DNA of 8,014 bases from Rickettsiaceae bacterium (GCA_028372485.1 JAOMYS010000047.1:1-8014); one strand, 5' to 3'; shown: positions 1-7,231, counted from the first letter of the stretch. Numbers and translations: made by a program. The notes: generated by a model from the letters alone, not told the origin.

Positions 1-15
1 GACAACACCCAACCC

Positions 16-136
16 GTCATCTCGTAAATTTGAGTACGTGAGTACGAGGATTATACGAGATCTCTAAGGCATAGAGGTTGGCCCTGCCGTTGAAGAGATT
101 CCGTATAGCTCCCTTAGCGGTCGCTTACGGAATGAC
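16..136. repeat. Composite palindromic repeat element downstream of infC
   Basis: The element is bounded by GTCATCTCGTA (16-26) and TACGGAATGAC (126-136), which are imperfect inverted repeats of each other (9 of 11). Each end also has a perfect 8-bp internal partner: ATCTCGTA (19-26) with TACGAGAT (54-61), and ATTCCGTA (98-105) with TACGGAAT (126-133). The sequence could therefore form one long hairpin or two adjacent ones. The left loop contains a tandem 8-mer, GAGTACGT/GAGTACGA (32-47). A further end-like fragment, CGAAATGAC, follows at 158-166. I count 89 G or C in the first 180 bases (49%), clearly above the surrounding AT-rich DNA. No reading frame is convincing. The shape suggests a dispersed palindromic or MITE-like repeat of the kind common in Rickettsiales spacers. 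It may also end infC transcription by hairpin, though no U-tract follows. Its copy number cannot be seen from one window. Confidence 0.55.
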
Positions 137-199
137 AGTAGGGGTAGAGGTCACGTGCGAAATGACATGCTGGAGAACAATATAGTAATGTAGTGTATA

Positions 200-733
200 C
201 TACTCAGACGATGCGTTAGGGCTTAAGATCATAATAATTTGCTTCCCTTCCATTTTCGGTTCTGAGTCAAGCTTGGCAGCGCTTCCTAACTCTGATATTA
301 TGTTATTAAAAACCTCATGTCCTTTATCCTTATAGACAATCTCACGCCCTTTGAACCAAAGCGAAACTTTTACCTTATCCCCTGATTCTAGAAATTTCTT
401 AATTTTATCAAGCTTAACTTTAAAATCGCCAACACCAATATTGACCTTAAACTTCATTTCTTTAAGTGATGTTTTCTTTTGCTTTTTCTTAGCTTCTTGC
501 TTCTTCTTTTTAGATTCATATTTATATCTACTAAAATCCAATATCTTGCATACAGGAGGATTTGCGGTAGGAGAGATTTCTACAAGATCAAGCCCAGCAG
601 ATTTTGCGCGCGCCATTGCATCGCCAATAGTTACTACTCCAATTACTTCGCCATCCGTGCCAACTAAACGTACATTTTCAGCACTAATCTCTCTATTTGC
701 ATTAGGAAATTTACTTTTTTTAGATCTAGATAT
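200..733 (-). CDS. infC: Translation initiation factor IF-3
   Basis: IF-3 binds the 30S subunit, prevents premature 50S joining and checks the start codon and initiator tRNA. The product is 177 residues if it starts at ATA 733-731, close to the 180 of E. coli IF-3. The N-terminal domain includes REISAENVRLVGTDGE (residues 14-29), the family signature around KILDFSRYKYE (63-73), a very lysine-rich linker (about 74-89), then the C-terminal domain ending GKQIIMILSPNASSE. The first ATG (616) would remove 39 residues of the conserved N-terminal domain. In frame upstream of it there is no ATG, GTG or TTG, only ATA, and the frame closes with TAA a few codons further up. A start at ATA with GAAGGT seven bases before it is the best reading. 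The gene lies 19 nt after the thrS stop and is probably cotranscribed with it. The usual downstream partners rpmI and rplT are not seen in the remaining 199 bases. Confidence 0.93.
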   Translation of the reverse strand: MSRSKKSKFPNANREISAENVRLVGTDGEVIGVVTIGDAMARAKSAGLDLVEISPTANPPVCKILDFSRYKYESKKKKQEAKKKQKKTSLKEMKFKVNIGVGDFKVKLDKIKKFLESGDKVKVSLWFKGREIVYKDKGHEVFNNIISELGSAAKLDSEPKMEGKQIIMILSPNASSE

Positions 734-745
734 AAAATTACCTTC
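731..745 (-). promoter_or_regulatory. infC ribosome binding site and AUA start codon
   Basis: Read on the minus strand, GAAGGT (745-740) is followed by six bases (AATTTT) and then ATA (733-731). This is the only ATN codon in frame between the upstream TAA and the conserved IF-3 N-terminus that has a properly spaced ribosome binding site. Known biology: infC often uses a non-canonical start (AUU in E. coli), and IF-3 represses its own translation by rejecting such codons. Use of AUA here with the same feedback is inference. Confidence 0.65.
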
Positions 746-752
746 AGTTTAA

Positions 753-2663
753 TTATGAAATATATTTGTTATTTTCTGTCTGAATAATACGCACCAACTC
801 ATCTATGGAAACAGTTTTTTGTTCCTCTATTCCAAGCATACGCAGCGTGACGGTATTGTTCTCTTGCTCTTTCTTACCAATCACAGCAATTATGGGCACT
901 TTCTGATTAGAAAAATTACGTATTTTATAATTAACTTTTTCCCTAGAAATGTCAAGCTCGGATCGTATCCCAGCTTTAATTAAACTGGCATGTATAGAGG
1001 TAATATGATCATCTAAATCATTAGTAATTCCAACTATTCCTACTTGTGTTGGAGCAAGCCATAGGGGAAATTTGCCAGCATATTCCTCAATCAAAATACC
1101 GATGAATCTCTCAAAAGTACCGATGATTGCCCTATGTAACATTACGGTTTTTGCTTTGTCCCCGTCTTTAGTGATGTACTCTGCACCGAGCCTCTCTGGT
1201 AGTACGAAATCCACCTGTAATGTACCACATTGCCAATCTCTGCCTATAGCATCTGTAAGCACGAACTCAAGCTTAGGACCGTAAAATGCACCTTCTCCAT
1301 GATTCATTTCATATTCTAATCCAGTTTTAGCTATCGCATCCTTTAAAGCCTGCTCTGATTTGTCCCAAATATCATCACTGCCTGCTCGTATCTCTGGCCT
1401 ATCTGAAAATTTTACCTTTACTTTAGCGAAGCCAAAATCTTTATACATCTCCATTAGAAGATTACAAAAAGATACAGTCTCCGAGTCTATCTGATCTTCA
1501 TTGCAGAAAATATGCGCATCATCTTGAACAAAATTACGAACTCTAAGTAGCCCATGTAATCCACCAGATGGCTCATTACGATGACATGATCCAAATTCCG
1601 CCATACGGTATGGTAGATCACGATAGCTCTTGATTCCCTGTTTAAAGATTTGTACGTGACATGGACAGTTCATTGGTTTAAGTGCATGAGTCTTTTCATC
1701 ACTTTCTACAGTGAACATATTTTCTCTGAATTTATCCCAATGTCCAGATTGCTCCCAAAGCTTTCTATCTACCATCATAGGGGTTTTTACTTCAATGTAA
1801 TTTTCTCTTTGAAGTTTTTTCCTTATGTAACTTTCTATAGTGCGATATATACTCCAACCTTTATCGTGCCAAAATGGCATGCCTTGAGCTTCCTCTTGAA
1901 AGTGGAACAGGTCAAGTTCTTTACCGAGTTTTCTGTGGTCACGCTTTTCTGCCTCTTCTATCTTATGCAAGTAATCATCAAGCTGCTCTTTGGTTGCCCA
2001 TGCAGTGCCGTATATACGTTGTAGCATTACGTTGTTACTGTCACCACGCCAGTAAGCTCCTGCAACTTTCATCAATTTAAAATGTTTAATTCTTCCAGTA
2101 GATGGGCAATGAGGCCCTTTGCATAGATCAATAAAATTACCTTGGCGGTATAATGTTATCTTCTCTCCCGCTGGGATAGACTCAATGATCTCTGCCTTGT
2201 AATGCTCACCCATCTCAGTAAACATTGCAATTGCATCATCTCTTGCCCACTCCTCACGTATGAATTTTTCATTGCGCTTTACTATGTGATTCATCTTGGC
2301 TTCAATCTTCTCAAGATCAGCAGTAGTAAACGGCTCATCTTTCGCAAAGTCATAATAAAACCCATCTTTTATTGCAGGGCCTATCGTCACTTGTATATCT
2401 GGAAAAAGCTCTTTTGCAGCTTCCGCTATGATGTGCGCAGCATCATGCCTTATAATCTCTAAAACTTCAGGATCTCTATCAGTTAGAATCCTAAAATTGC
2501 AATCATCATGAATAGGCGTTGATATATCAGCAAGAGAGTTATTTACTTCCACAACCATAGCTGTTTTTGCTAAGGATTTTGAAATAGAGGATGCGATATC
2601 ATATCCTGTTATTCCTGTTTCAAATTGTTTTTTTGACCCGCCTGGGAAAGTTACATTGATCAT
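753..2663 (-). CDS. thrS: Threonine-tRNA ligase
   Basis: This cytoplasmic class II synthetase charges tRNA-Thr with threonine using ATP. At 636 residues it is full length (E. coli 642). In order: an N-terminal TGS domain (about 1-62); the editing domain with HDAAH, giving H73 and H77, and C181 in FIDLCKGPH, which match the editing-site H73, H77 and C182 of E. coli; the catalytic core with motif 2 (FGSCHRNE, R362); zinc ligands C333 (MNCP), H384 (QDDAH) and H510 (MLHRAIIGTFERF); and a C-terminal anticodon-binding domain from about 535. MNCPC has Cys335 where many homologues have Gly, which leaves the zinc ligands intact. The start MINVTFPGGS fits the family, although the ribosome binding site is weak. 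infC follows after 19 nt. If the promoter at 2693-2722 is correct the leader is only about 23 nt, too short for the tRNA-like autoregulatory operator of E. coli thrS. Confidence 0.98.
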   Translation of the reverse strand: MINVTFPGGSKKQFETGITGYDIASSISKSLAKTAMVVEVNNSLADISTPIHDDCNFRILTDRDPEVLEIIRHDAAHIIAEAAKELFPDIQVTIGPAIKDGFYYDFAKDEPFTTADLEKIEAKMNHIVKRNEKFIREEWARDDAIAMFTEMGEHYKAEIIESIPAGEKITLYRQGNFIDLCKGPHCPSTGRIKHFKLMKVAGAYWRGDSNNVMLQRIYGTAWATKEQLDDYLHKIEEAEKRDHRKLGKELDLFHFQEEAQGMPFWHDKGWSIYRTIESYIRKKLQRENYIEVKTPMMVDRKLWEQSGHWDKFRENMFTVESDEKTHALKPMNCPCHVQIFKQGIKSYRDLPYRMAEFGSCHRNEPSGGLHGLLRVRNFVQDDAHIFCNEDQIDSETVSFCNLLMEMYKDFGFAKVKVKFSDRPEIRAGSDDIWDKSEQALKDAIAKTGLEYEMNHGEGAFYGPKLEFVLTDAIGRDWQCGTLQVDFVLPERLGAEYITKDGDKAKTVMLHRAIIGTFERFIGILIEEYAGKFPLWLAPTQVGIVGITNDLDDHITSIHASLIKAGIRSELDISREKVNYKIRNFSNQKVPIIAVIGKKEQENNTVTLRMLGIEEQKTVSIDELVRIIQTENNKYIS

Positions 2664-2692
2664 TACTTTAAGTTTATGATTTGAGCTTAGTA

Positions 2693-2722
2693 TATTTAGT
2701 AGAATTTATACCATTCTGTCAA
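2693..2722 (-). promoter_or_regulatory. Candidate sigma-70 promoter for thrS-infC
   Basis: On the minus strand there is a perfect -35 TTGACA (2722-2717), an 18-bp spacer and TAAATA (2698-2693). Transcription would begin near 2686, about 23 nt before the thrS ATG. A TATACT box also occurs at 2694-2689, but its 22-bp spacing is too long. The -35 is strong and the -10 is mediocre, so the position is plausible but unproven. Confidence 0.42.
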
Positions 2723-2840
2723 CAAAATTACTACTCAAAAATTAGAAGGATATTGACCGGTATGCAGATAGGTGATAGCACTAATTATATCTCCTTATGG
2801 TGGAGAAAGAATGCGATAATAACAATTATAGGTTGAATTT

Positions 2841-3362
2841 ATGATAGGAAAAATACTGAAATTATCTGTTACATCATACTTATTTTCAAAAATGGTAGGA
2901 AGCACCTCTCAAAGAGTATCAGTAAGTCTTGCTCAACAAGATAACAAGTGGTTATTAGAAACGAGAGATAATTTTACTATGGAGTTAAAAAATCACAAAA
3001 ATGAGTGTAGCAGTGAATTACATCAAGATAATAACACTGGCTCCTTTTTACCTACAGATGTAGCTATGTCTTGTTATGTTATTGCATGCTTCACATATCT
3101 TGGTACATTCAAGAAAATGCAATTGCTGGATGAATTGGCGCAAATACTGTCAGAGCGGGAAAAAAAGTTAGAGCAGCGAGAAGAAGCTATCTTAGAGCGG
3201 GAGAAAAAGCTAGAGCAACAAAAACAACGTTCTGAGCTAGGGGAAAATTTGGAGGCTCAATTTATAAGTCAGTTGTATATTTCTTCTTATATTGATGAAA
3301 ATGGTAAATATGTAGATACCACAGAGATTATTGGCGCAACAGAAAATGATCTGCCCAACTGA
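2841..3362 (+). CDS. Hypothetical protein with charged coiled coil
   Basis: I do not recognise this 173-residue protein. Visible parts are an N-terminal segment without a clear signal peptide (MIGKILKLSVTSYLFSKMVG), a hydrophilic Asn/Gln-rich stretch to about 70, a short hydrophobic patch with two cysteines (73-90, VAMSCYVIACFTYLGTF), then a highly charged helix from about 94 to 140. That helix contains EREKKLEQ twice, at 105-112 and 119-126, a 14-residue (two-heptad) period typical of a coiled coil. The last 35 residues are acidic. The hydrophobic patch is too short and polar for a confident membrane helix. The gene is divergent from thrS and 110 bp upstream of flhA on the same strand, so cotranscription with flhA is possible. 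That does not show a flagellar role. The ATG has only a weak AGG upstream. Sequence character matches its neighbours, and the frame is uninterrupted. Confidence 0.68.
   Translation: MIGKILKLSVTSYLFSKMVGSTSQRVSVSLAQQDNKWLLETRDNFTMELKNHKNECSSELHQDNNTGSFLPTDVAMSCYVIACFTYLGTFKKMQLLDELAQILSEREKKLEQREEAILEREKKLEQQKQRSELGENLEAQFISQLYISSYIDENGKYVDTTEIIGATENDLPN
3153..3218 (+). repeat. Intragenic 42-nt-period duplication in coiled coil
   Basis: Two 24-nt segments, 3153-3176 and 3195-3218, encode the same eight residues (EREKKLEQ) and differ at 3 of 24 positions, all synonymous third-codon changes. The 18 nt after each copy do not match. This looks like an old in-frame duplication of two heptads kept under protein-level selection. 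Confidence 0.6.
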
Positions 3363-3472
3363 TCACAATGTTGCTTGCATAACAAAAATATACAATTCAT
3401 TAAGTAGGGATTAATTGCAAAAATATAAAACCTTCTTTAGCATGATTCTTTGAATGTATATAGTTATTTAAA

Positions 3473-5560
3473 ATGCTTAGTCTACTAAAGAAAATAACAG
3501 ATTATGGCGACATAGCACTCGCCTGCGGGATTATTGGTATCTTAATGGTTCTGTTATTCCCAGTTCCTACAACGATATTGGACTTTCTTTTAGCGCTTTC
3601 TATAGGAATAGCATTTGTTATTTTGATGACTACTCTATTTATACAAAAACCCTTAGATCTCAGCGTTTTTCCTACAATACTTTTGGTTACTACACTACTT
3701 AGATTATCCTTAAATATCGCATCTACGAGACTAATTCTGTCCAGAGGTCACTTAGGGGCAGACGCAGCAGGCCATGTGATAGAAGCATTTGGTGGCTTTG
3801 TTATGCAAGGCAATGTTGTGATCGGATTAATAGTATTTCTCATACTAACACTTATTAATTTCATAGTGATTACAAAGGGTTCAGGGAGAATAGCCGAAGT
3901 TGCAGCAAGATTTAGCTTAGACGCAATGCCTGGAAAACAAATGGCAATAGATGCAGATTTAGCAGCTGGTTTAGTTAACGAGGATGTAGCAAAAGAACGT
4001 AGGAAAGAATTAGAGGGTGAAAGTACATTTTTTGGAGCAATGGATGGTGCAAATAAGTTTGTAAGAGGTGATGCTATTGCTGGTCTAATAATTACATTCA
4101 TCAATCTGATTGGAGGAATGATTGTTGGCATCTTACAAAAGAATTTGACATTTGATGTAGCAGTTCAAACATATACTATGCTAACTATAGGCGATGGCTT
4201 AGTTAGCCAGATACCCTCTCTTATTATATCTATGTCTGCTGGTCTTTTAGTAACTAAAGCTGGATCTAATGATACTACAGACAAAATGATTTTTGGGCAG
4301 CTAAGTCAATATCCTAAGGCACTCATTATGACGTCTGCTGTAACTGCACTTATGTCTTTTTTGCCAGGTCTACCTTTTATTCCATTTGCTATTATCTCCG
4401 CTACAATCGCTGGAATTGCTTATTATCTCTCCCAGTTAAAAGGGGAAGCTAAAAGAGCAGAGTCTCTGCAATCTTCTGCCGTAGATAAGGACCAAACTGA
4501 AATAGGAGACCAGAAACAAACACCAGAGACTTTATCAGAAATGACTCAGCTTGATCTTATACGACTAGAGATAGGGTATGGTCTTATCTCACTGGTCAAG
4601 AATAATAATGGTCATAATCTGACAGAGCAGATAAAGGGTCTGCGTAGGCAAGTAATACAAGAATATGGATTTGTGATTCCTTCGGTTAGGATACAGGATA
4701 ACATCCAGCTTGATACAAATAGTTATGTTATCAAAATTAAAGAGCTAGAAGCAGGAAATGGATCTGTGCTACCTGGAAAATTTATGGTTATGAATCCACA
4801 AAATACCGACATGGATATCGCTGGTGAAGATGTAAAAGAGCCAGCATTCGGATTACCAGCTAAATGGATAGATGAGAGCAATAAAGAAGTCGCAATATCA
4901 AAAAATTGTACCGTTGTTGATCCGTCAACTGTCATTACTACGCATATGACCGAACTTATCAAAGAAAATATTGTTGATCTGCTCACATACAGTGAAACAC
5001 AAAAATTACTTGATAATATAGGGGGCGAACATAAACAATTAATCAAGGATGTAATACCAGATATAGTTTCTATATCTTCGCTTCAGAAAGTGCTACAGAA
5101 TTTACTCTCAGAGATGATCTCTATCAGGGATCTATCAAGTATTATTGAAGCGGTGGCAGATGCTGCTAAAGCCAACAAAAACCTTATGGCTATGACCGAA
5201 TCAGTTCGCACTCATCTATCAAGGCAAATATGCCATTATAATACGAATAACGAAGGATTCATTCCCATCATTGCATTAACACCCGAATGGGAAAAAATAT
5301 TTATGGAGAGCATGGTAGATGACGGTAGTGGTGACAAGCAGCTGTCTATGCCACCATCAAAACTGCAAATATTCGTTTCCAGAGTGAAAAAAATATTTGA
5401 TGATCAAGCTGCAAAAGGTCATATCCCAGTTCTACTCACAGGTGCTTACACAAGACCTTACATCAGATCAGTAGTGGAAAGATTCAGACCAGCAACAGTC
5501 GTGATGTCTCAAAATGAAATTCATTACAAAGCAAAGATCAAAACCCTAGATTCGGTGTAG
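3473..5560 (+). CDS. flhA: Flagellar biosynthesis protein FlhA
   Basis: FlhA is the largest membrane component of the flagellar type III export gate. It couples proton flow to export, and its cytoplasmic ring receives chaperone-substrate complexes. The 695 residues match the family (Salmonella 692). About eight membrane segments lie at roughly 14-30, 33-57, 66-85, 110-134, 201-221, 240-261, 285-303 and 304-320. Between the fourth and fifth is the FHIPEP signature, R139 to D162, with RFSLDAMPGKQM and IDAD intact, followed by ELEGESTFFGAMDGANKFVRGD. A polar linker (about 322-358) leads to the C-terminal ring domain (about 360-695), including ITTHMTELIKEN, LTPEWE and a C-terminal VVERFRPATVVMSQNEI. 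LRLSLNIASTRLIL (76-89) is also typical of FlhA. The flagellar rather than virulence (SctV) version is favoured by overall similarity. The ATG follows an in-frame TAG closely and lacks an obvious ribosome binding site. The gene is complete and no other flagellar gene is in view. Confidence 0.97.
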   Translation: MLSLLKKITDYGDIALACGIIGILMVLLFPVPTTILDFLLALSIGIAFVILMTTLFIQKPLDLSVFPTILLVTTLLRLSLNIASTRLILSRGHLGADAAGHVIEAFGGFVMQGNVVIGLIVFLILTLINFIVITKGSGRIAEVAARFSLDAMPGKQMAIDADLAAGLVNEDVAKERRKELEGESTFFGAMDGANKFVRGDAIAGLIITFINLIGGMIVGILQKNLTFDVAVQTYTMLTIGDGLVSQIPSLIISMSAGLLVTKAGSNDTTDKMIFGQLSQYPKALIMTSAVTALMSFLPGLPFIPFAIISATIAGIAYYLSQLKGEAKRAESLQSSAVDKDQTEIGDQKQTPETLSEMTQLDLIRLEIGYGLISLVKNNNGHNLTEQIKGLRRQVIQEYGFVIPSVRIQDNIQLDTNSYVIKIKELEAGNGSVLPGKFMVMNPQNTDMDIAGEDVKEPAFGLPAKWIDESNKEVAISKNCTVVDPSTVITTHMTELIKENIVDLLTYSETQKLLDNIGGEHKQLIKDVIPDIVSISSLQKVLQNLLSEMISIRDLSSIIEAVADAAKANKNLMAMTESVRTHLSRQICHYNTNNEGFIPIIALTPEWEKIFMESMVDDGSGDKQLSMPPSKLQIFVSRVKKIFDDQAAKGHIPVLLTGAYTRPYIRSVVERFRPATVVMSQNEIHYKAKIKTLDSV

Positions 5561-5561
5561 A

Positions 5562-5657
5562 ATGGATATTTGCTTTCATAAAAATGCATTTGAGGATTAT
5601 CTACTCTCTAATTTACATGTTGTCGGTCAAGAAGGATATCCAGTGAACATAGATTAG
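5562..5657 (+). CDS. Possible 31-residue peptide or gene remnant after flhA
   Basis: An ATG one base after the flhA stop opens 31 codons (begins MDICFHKNAFEDYLLSNLHV) ending in TAG. There is no ribosome binding site, so translation would depend on coupling to flhA. After the TAG the same frame stays open for 28 more codons to TAA at 5742-5744, including a hydrophobic run (FTFFNVVIIINLI). That could mean a decayed gene or chance in AT-rich DNA. I recognise no family. Confidence 0.22.
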   Translation: MDICFHKNAFEDYLLSNLHVVGQEGYPVNID

Positions 5658-5753
5658 TTTATACAATTAAGAATAACAGTATTTACGTTCTTCAATGTCG
5701 TTATCATTATTAATTTGATAAAAGCCAACAATTGTTATGAATAAAACACTACA

Positions 5754-5783
5754 TTGCGTATTTTAACTAAATAGCCGTATAAT
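5754..5783 (+). promoter_or_regulatory. Candidate sigma-70 promoter for the DUF2748-like gene
   Basis: TTGCGT (5754-5759), an 18-bp spacer and a perfect TATAAT (5778-5783) predict transcription from about 5790, giving a leader of roughly 80 nt before the ATG at 5873. The palindrome AACAATTGTT ends 17 bp upstream of the -35 and could be a regulator site, but this is speculative. Confidence 0.5.
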
Positions 5784-5872
5784 TTGTGTTACAGCTATTC
5801 ATCCTATTAGTGCTATTATGTTATTATCCTATCTGAAAAGTTTATGCCTATAAATAGTTACACGCAGAATAA

Positions 5873-7231
5873 ATGACCTCTATATATCATATTCTTGACA
5901 AACACCCTGCTATTTACCCCGAGGATATACAAGCAGAATACGAAGATCTTGCTAAAAAGTTAGTAAATTCTGGAAGGCTTCGCATAGACACAGATTACTA
6001 CCGTAATTTTGTCCGCTTTTCTGACCAGGCAAATAATATAAATGTCATTTTTAGTGATAAGGAGCTAACTATCCCATCTTTAATTCCTTTAACTAAAAAT
6101 ATTTTGGCGAGTCTTTATACAAAACATGGAAGAAGAGTATCAGATAACAAACTGGACTCTGTAATAAATAACCTAAAAAAGAATCAACTTAAGAAGATAT
6201 TACCAGTTAGTGATGATCTTAAAATGAAGCTTGCACGTATTTTTGTACAATCAGCACATCCTATTGTTATCAGATGGTTACTTTTTGATAGGGTGGAAAT
6301 ATTTATTACATACTCTCACAACATCGGAGACGTAATGGATATAGCAAGCTGGAAGCTTTCAGGAACAAATAGCGGAATGCAAAGCACAGACGGGGTTAAT
6401 GCTTGTATCTATGTTTCGTGTGGAGGTGATCCGTTTACAAAAAATAGTGGAAAGAATCCTACATATGGTGATGGTTGGGCAGCAGCAGCTAGATTGCAAA
6501 TCATTGCTGGACAAGAAATAGGACATTACGCAGATATAAAGCGGGATAAGAATGGTAGGCAAATTACTCGCCACTCTGCAAATTTTGCATGTACAAGAGC
6601 TGTAGCGCATGTAAAAGATGGAAGAAGAAATGATATTGCAAGATGTGATAAAGTATATCACAAGCTAATGAATAATGGCATGAGATATCTTTTTGACCTT
6701 GAGAAACAGCTAAAGTTTTACGATCAAAATAGAATTTCTGGAATTAAGGTTTGGTATATAAAAGCAAAAGTAAAGTATTGCAGATATAAGGTATCTCAAT
6801 TTGCACGTAAGAATGATATGATATTTGTACTGCGATTTGAAAGAGAAAAGTACATGTCTCTTATGATTGCTGCTATGATAGAAGATATGAAGTCTCATCT
6901 ATCTCCAGCAGCGGGCGTATATAAAAGAGATGACTCAGGTGCAGAAGAGGCCATTGCATGCGTAGAAGCACTTGCAAGAATTCCTCAGCAAGTAATGAAG
7001 TGGGGATATATTACAACAAAGGCAACAATGCATGATTTATACAAAGTATATTACAAGGAGGTTATACCATCGCTGATTGAAAACTATAATTACCTTACAA
7101 AGAGTAATTATCAGCGTGATCTTTCTACGAATAAAACAAGTATCTTGCAGAAGATCTCAAATTTCTTTAGCAAAATAAAAAAAGATAAATTTAAATTTGA
7201 CGAGGTTAGAGAAGTGGGTATTCCCAACTAA
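5873..7231 (+). CDS. DUF2748-like protein of unknown function
   Basis: This 452-residue, probably cytoplasmic protein has no signal peptide or clear membrane helix. From memory of the family it resembles the Rickettsia-associated DUF2748 proteins; no search was possible. Features seen: a mixed N-terminal region; a central block with FITYSHNIGDVMDIASW (144-160), SGMQSTDGVNACIYVSCGGDPF (167-188) and YGDGW (198-202); then GQEIGHYADIKRD (213-225) and ITRHSANF (231-238). QEIGH (214-218) looks like a zincin HExxH motif with Gln in place of the first His. H218, D221 and H234 could be remaining metal ligands, but catalysis is doubtful. The C-terminal half is helical and basic, with EEAIACVEALARIPQQVMKWGY, and ends in a lysine-rich tail (KISNFFSKIKKDKFKFDE). 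An in-frame TAA directly precedes the ATG, fixing the start as the first possible one. The ribosome binding site is weak. It lies upstream of rpoZ on the same strand, 180 bp away, and rpoZ appears to have its own promoter. Confidence 0.72.
   Translation: MTSIYHILDKHPAIYPEDIQAEYEDLAKKLVNSGRLRIDTDYYRNFVRFSDQANNINVIFSDKELTIPSLIPLTKNILASLYTKHGRRVSDNKLDSVINNLKKNQLKKILPVSDDLKMKLARIFVQSAHPIVIRWLLFDRVEIFITYSHNIGDVMDIASWKLSGTNSGMQSTDGVNACIYVSCGGDPFTKNSGKNPTYGDGWAAAARLQIIAGQEIGHYADIKRDKNGRQITRHSANFACTRAVAHVKDGRRNDIARCDKVYHKLMNNGMRYLFDLEKQLKFYDQNRISGIKVWYIKAKVKYCRYKVSQFARKNDMIFVLRFEREKYMSLMIAAMIEDMKSHLSPAAGVYKRDDSGAEEAIACVEALARIPQQVMKWGYITTKATMHDLYKVYYKEVIPSLIENYNYLTKSNYQRDLSTNKTSILQKISNFFSKIKKDKFKFDEVREVGIPN

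Larger units (their letters stand above)
5561..5872 (+). other. AT-rich spacer between flhA and the DUF2748-like gene
   Basis: This 312-bp stretch holds a 31-codon frame at its left end (5562-5657), a perfect 10-bp palindrome AACAATTGTT (5727-5736), a good promoter (5754-5783), and a leader with ATCCTAT repeated directly at 5801-5807 and 5826-5832. I see no rho-independent terminator after flhA and no RNA gene. Confidence 0.5.

Noticed and set aside
351..752. Plus-strand ORF of 133 codons opposite infC and the thrS end
   Set aside because: It lies antisense to well-identified IF-3 coding sequence and has low-complexity Phe/Leu/Ser content from reading lysine codons backwards.
1656..1670. Cys in place of Gly after the MNCP motif of ThrRS (Cys335)
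   Set aside because: The zinc ligands are intact, and I recall the same MNCPC form in other Rickettsiales ThrRS, so it is probably lineage variation.
1650..2462. Plus-strand ORFs of 68-124 codons inside thrS
   Set aside because: They are antisense to ThrRS, show no family features and have no ribosome binding sites.
2753..2781. Plus-strand promoter TTGACC-N17-TAGCAC for the 2841 gene
   Set aside because: The -35 is good but TAGCAC is a poor -10, and the GATAAT nearer the gene has no matching -35, so I could not support one call.
3363..3472. Promoter for flhA (including sigma-28 or sigma-54 types) in the 110-bp spacer
   Set aside because: TTGCAA-N17-TAGCAT at 3415-3443 is weak, and no GCCGATAA or TGGCAC-N5-TTGCA pattern is present.
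3748..5046. Minus-strand ORFs of 127 and 107 codons inside flhA
   Set aside because: They are antisense to conserved FlhA sequence and have no recognisable product.
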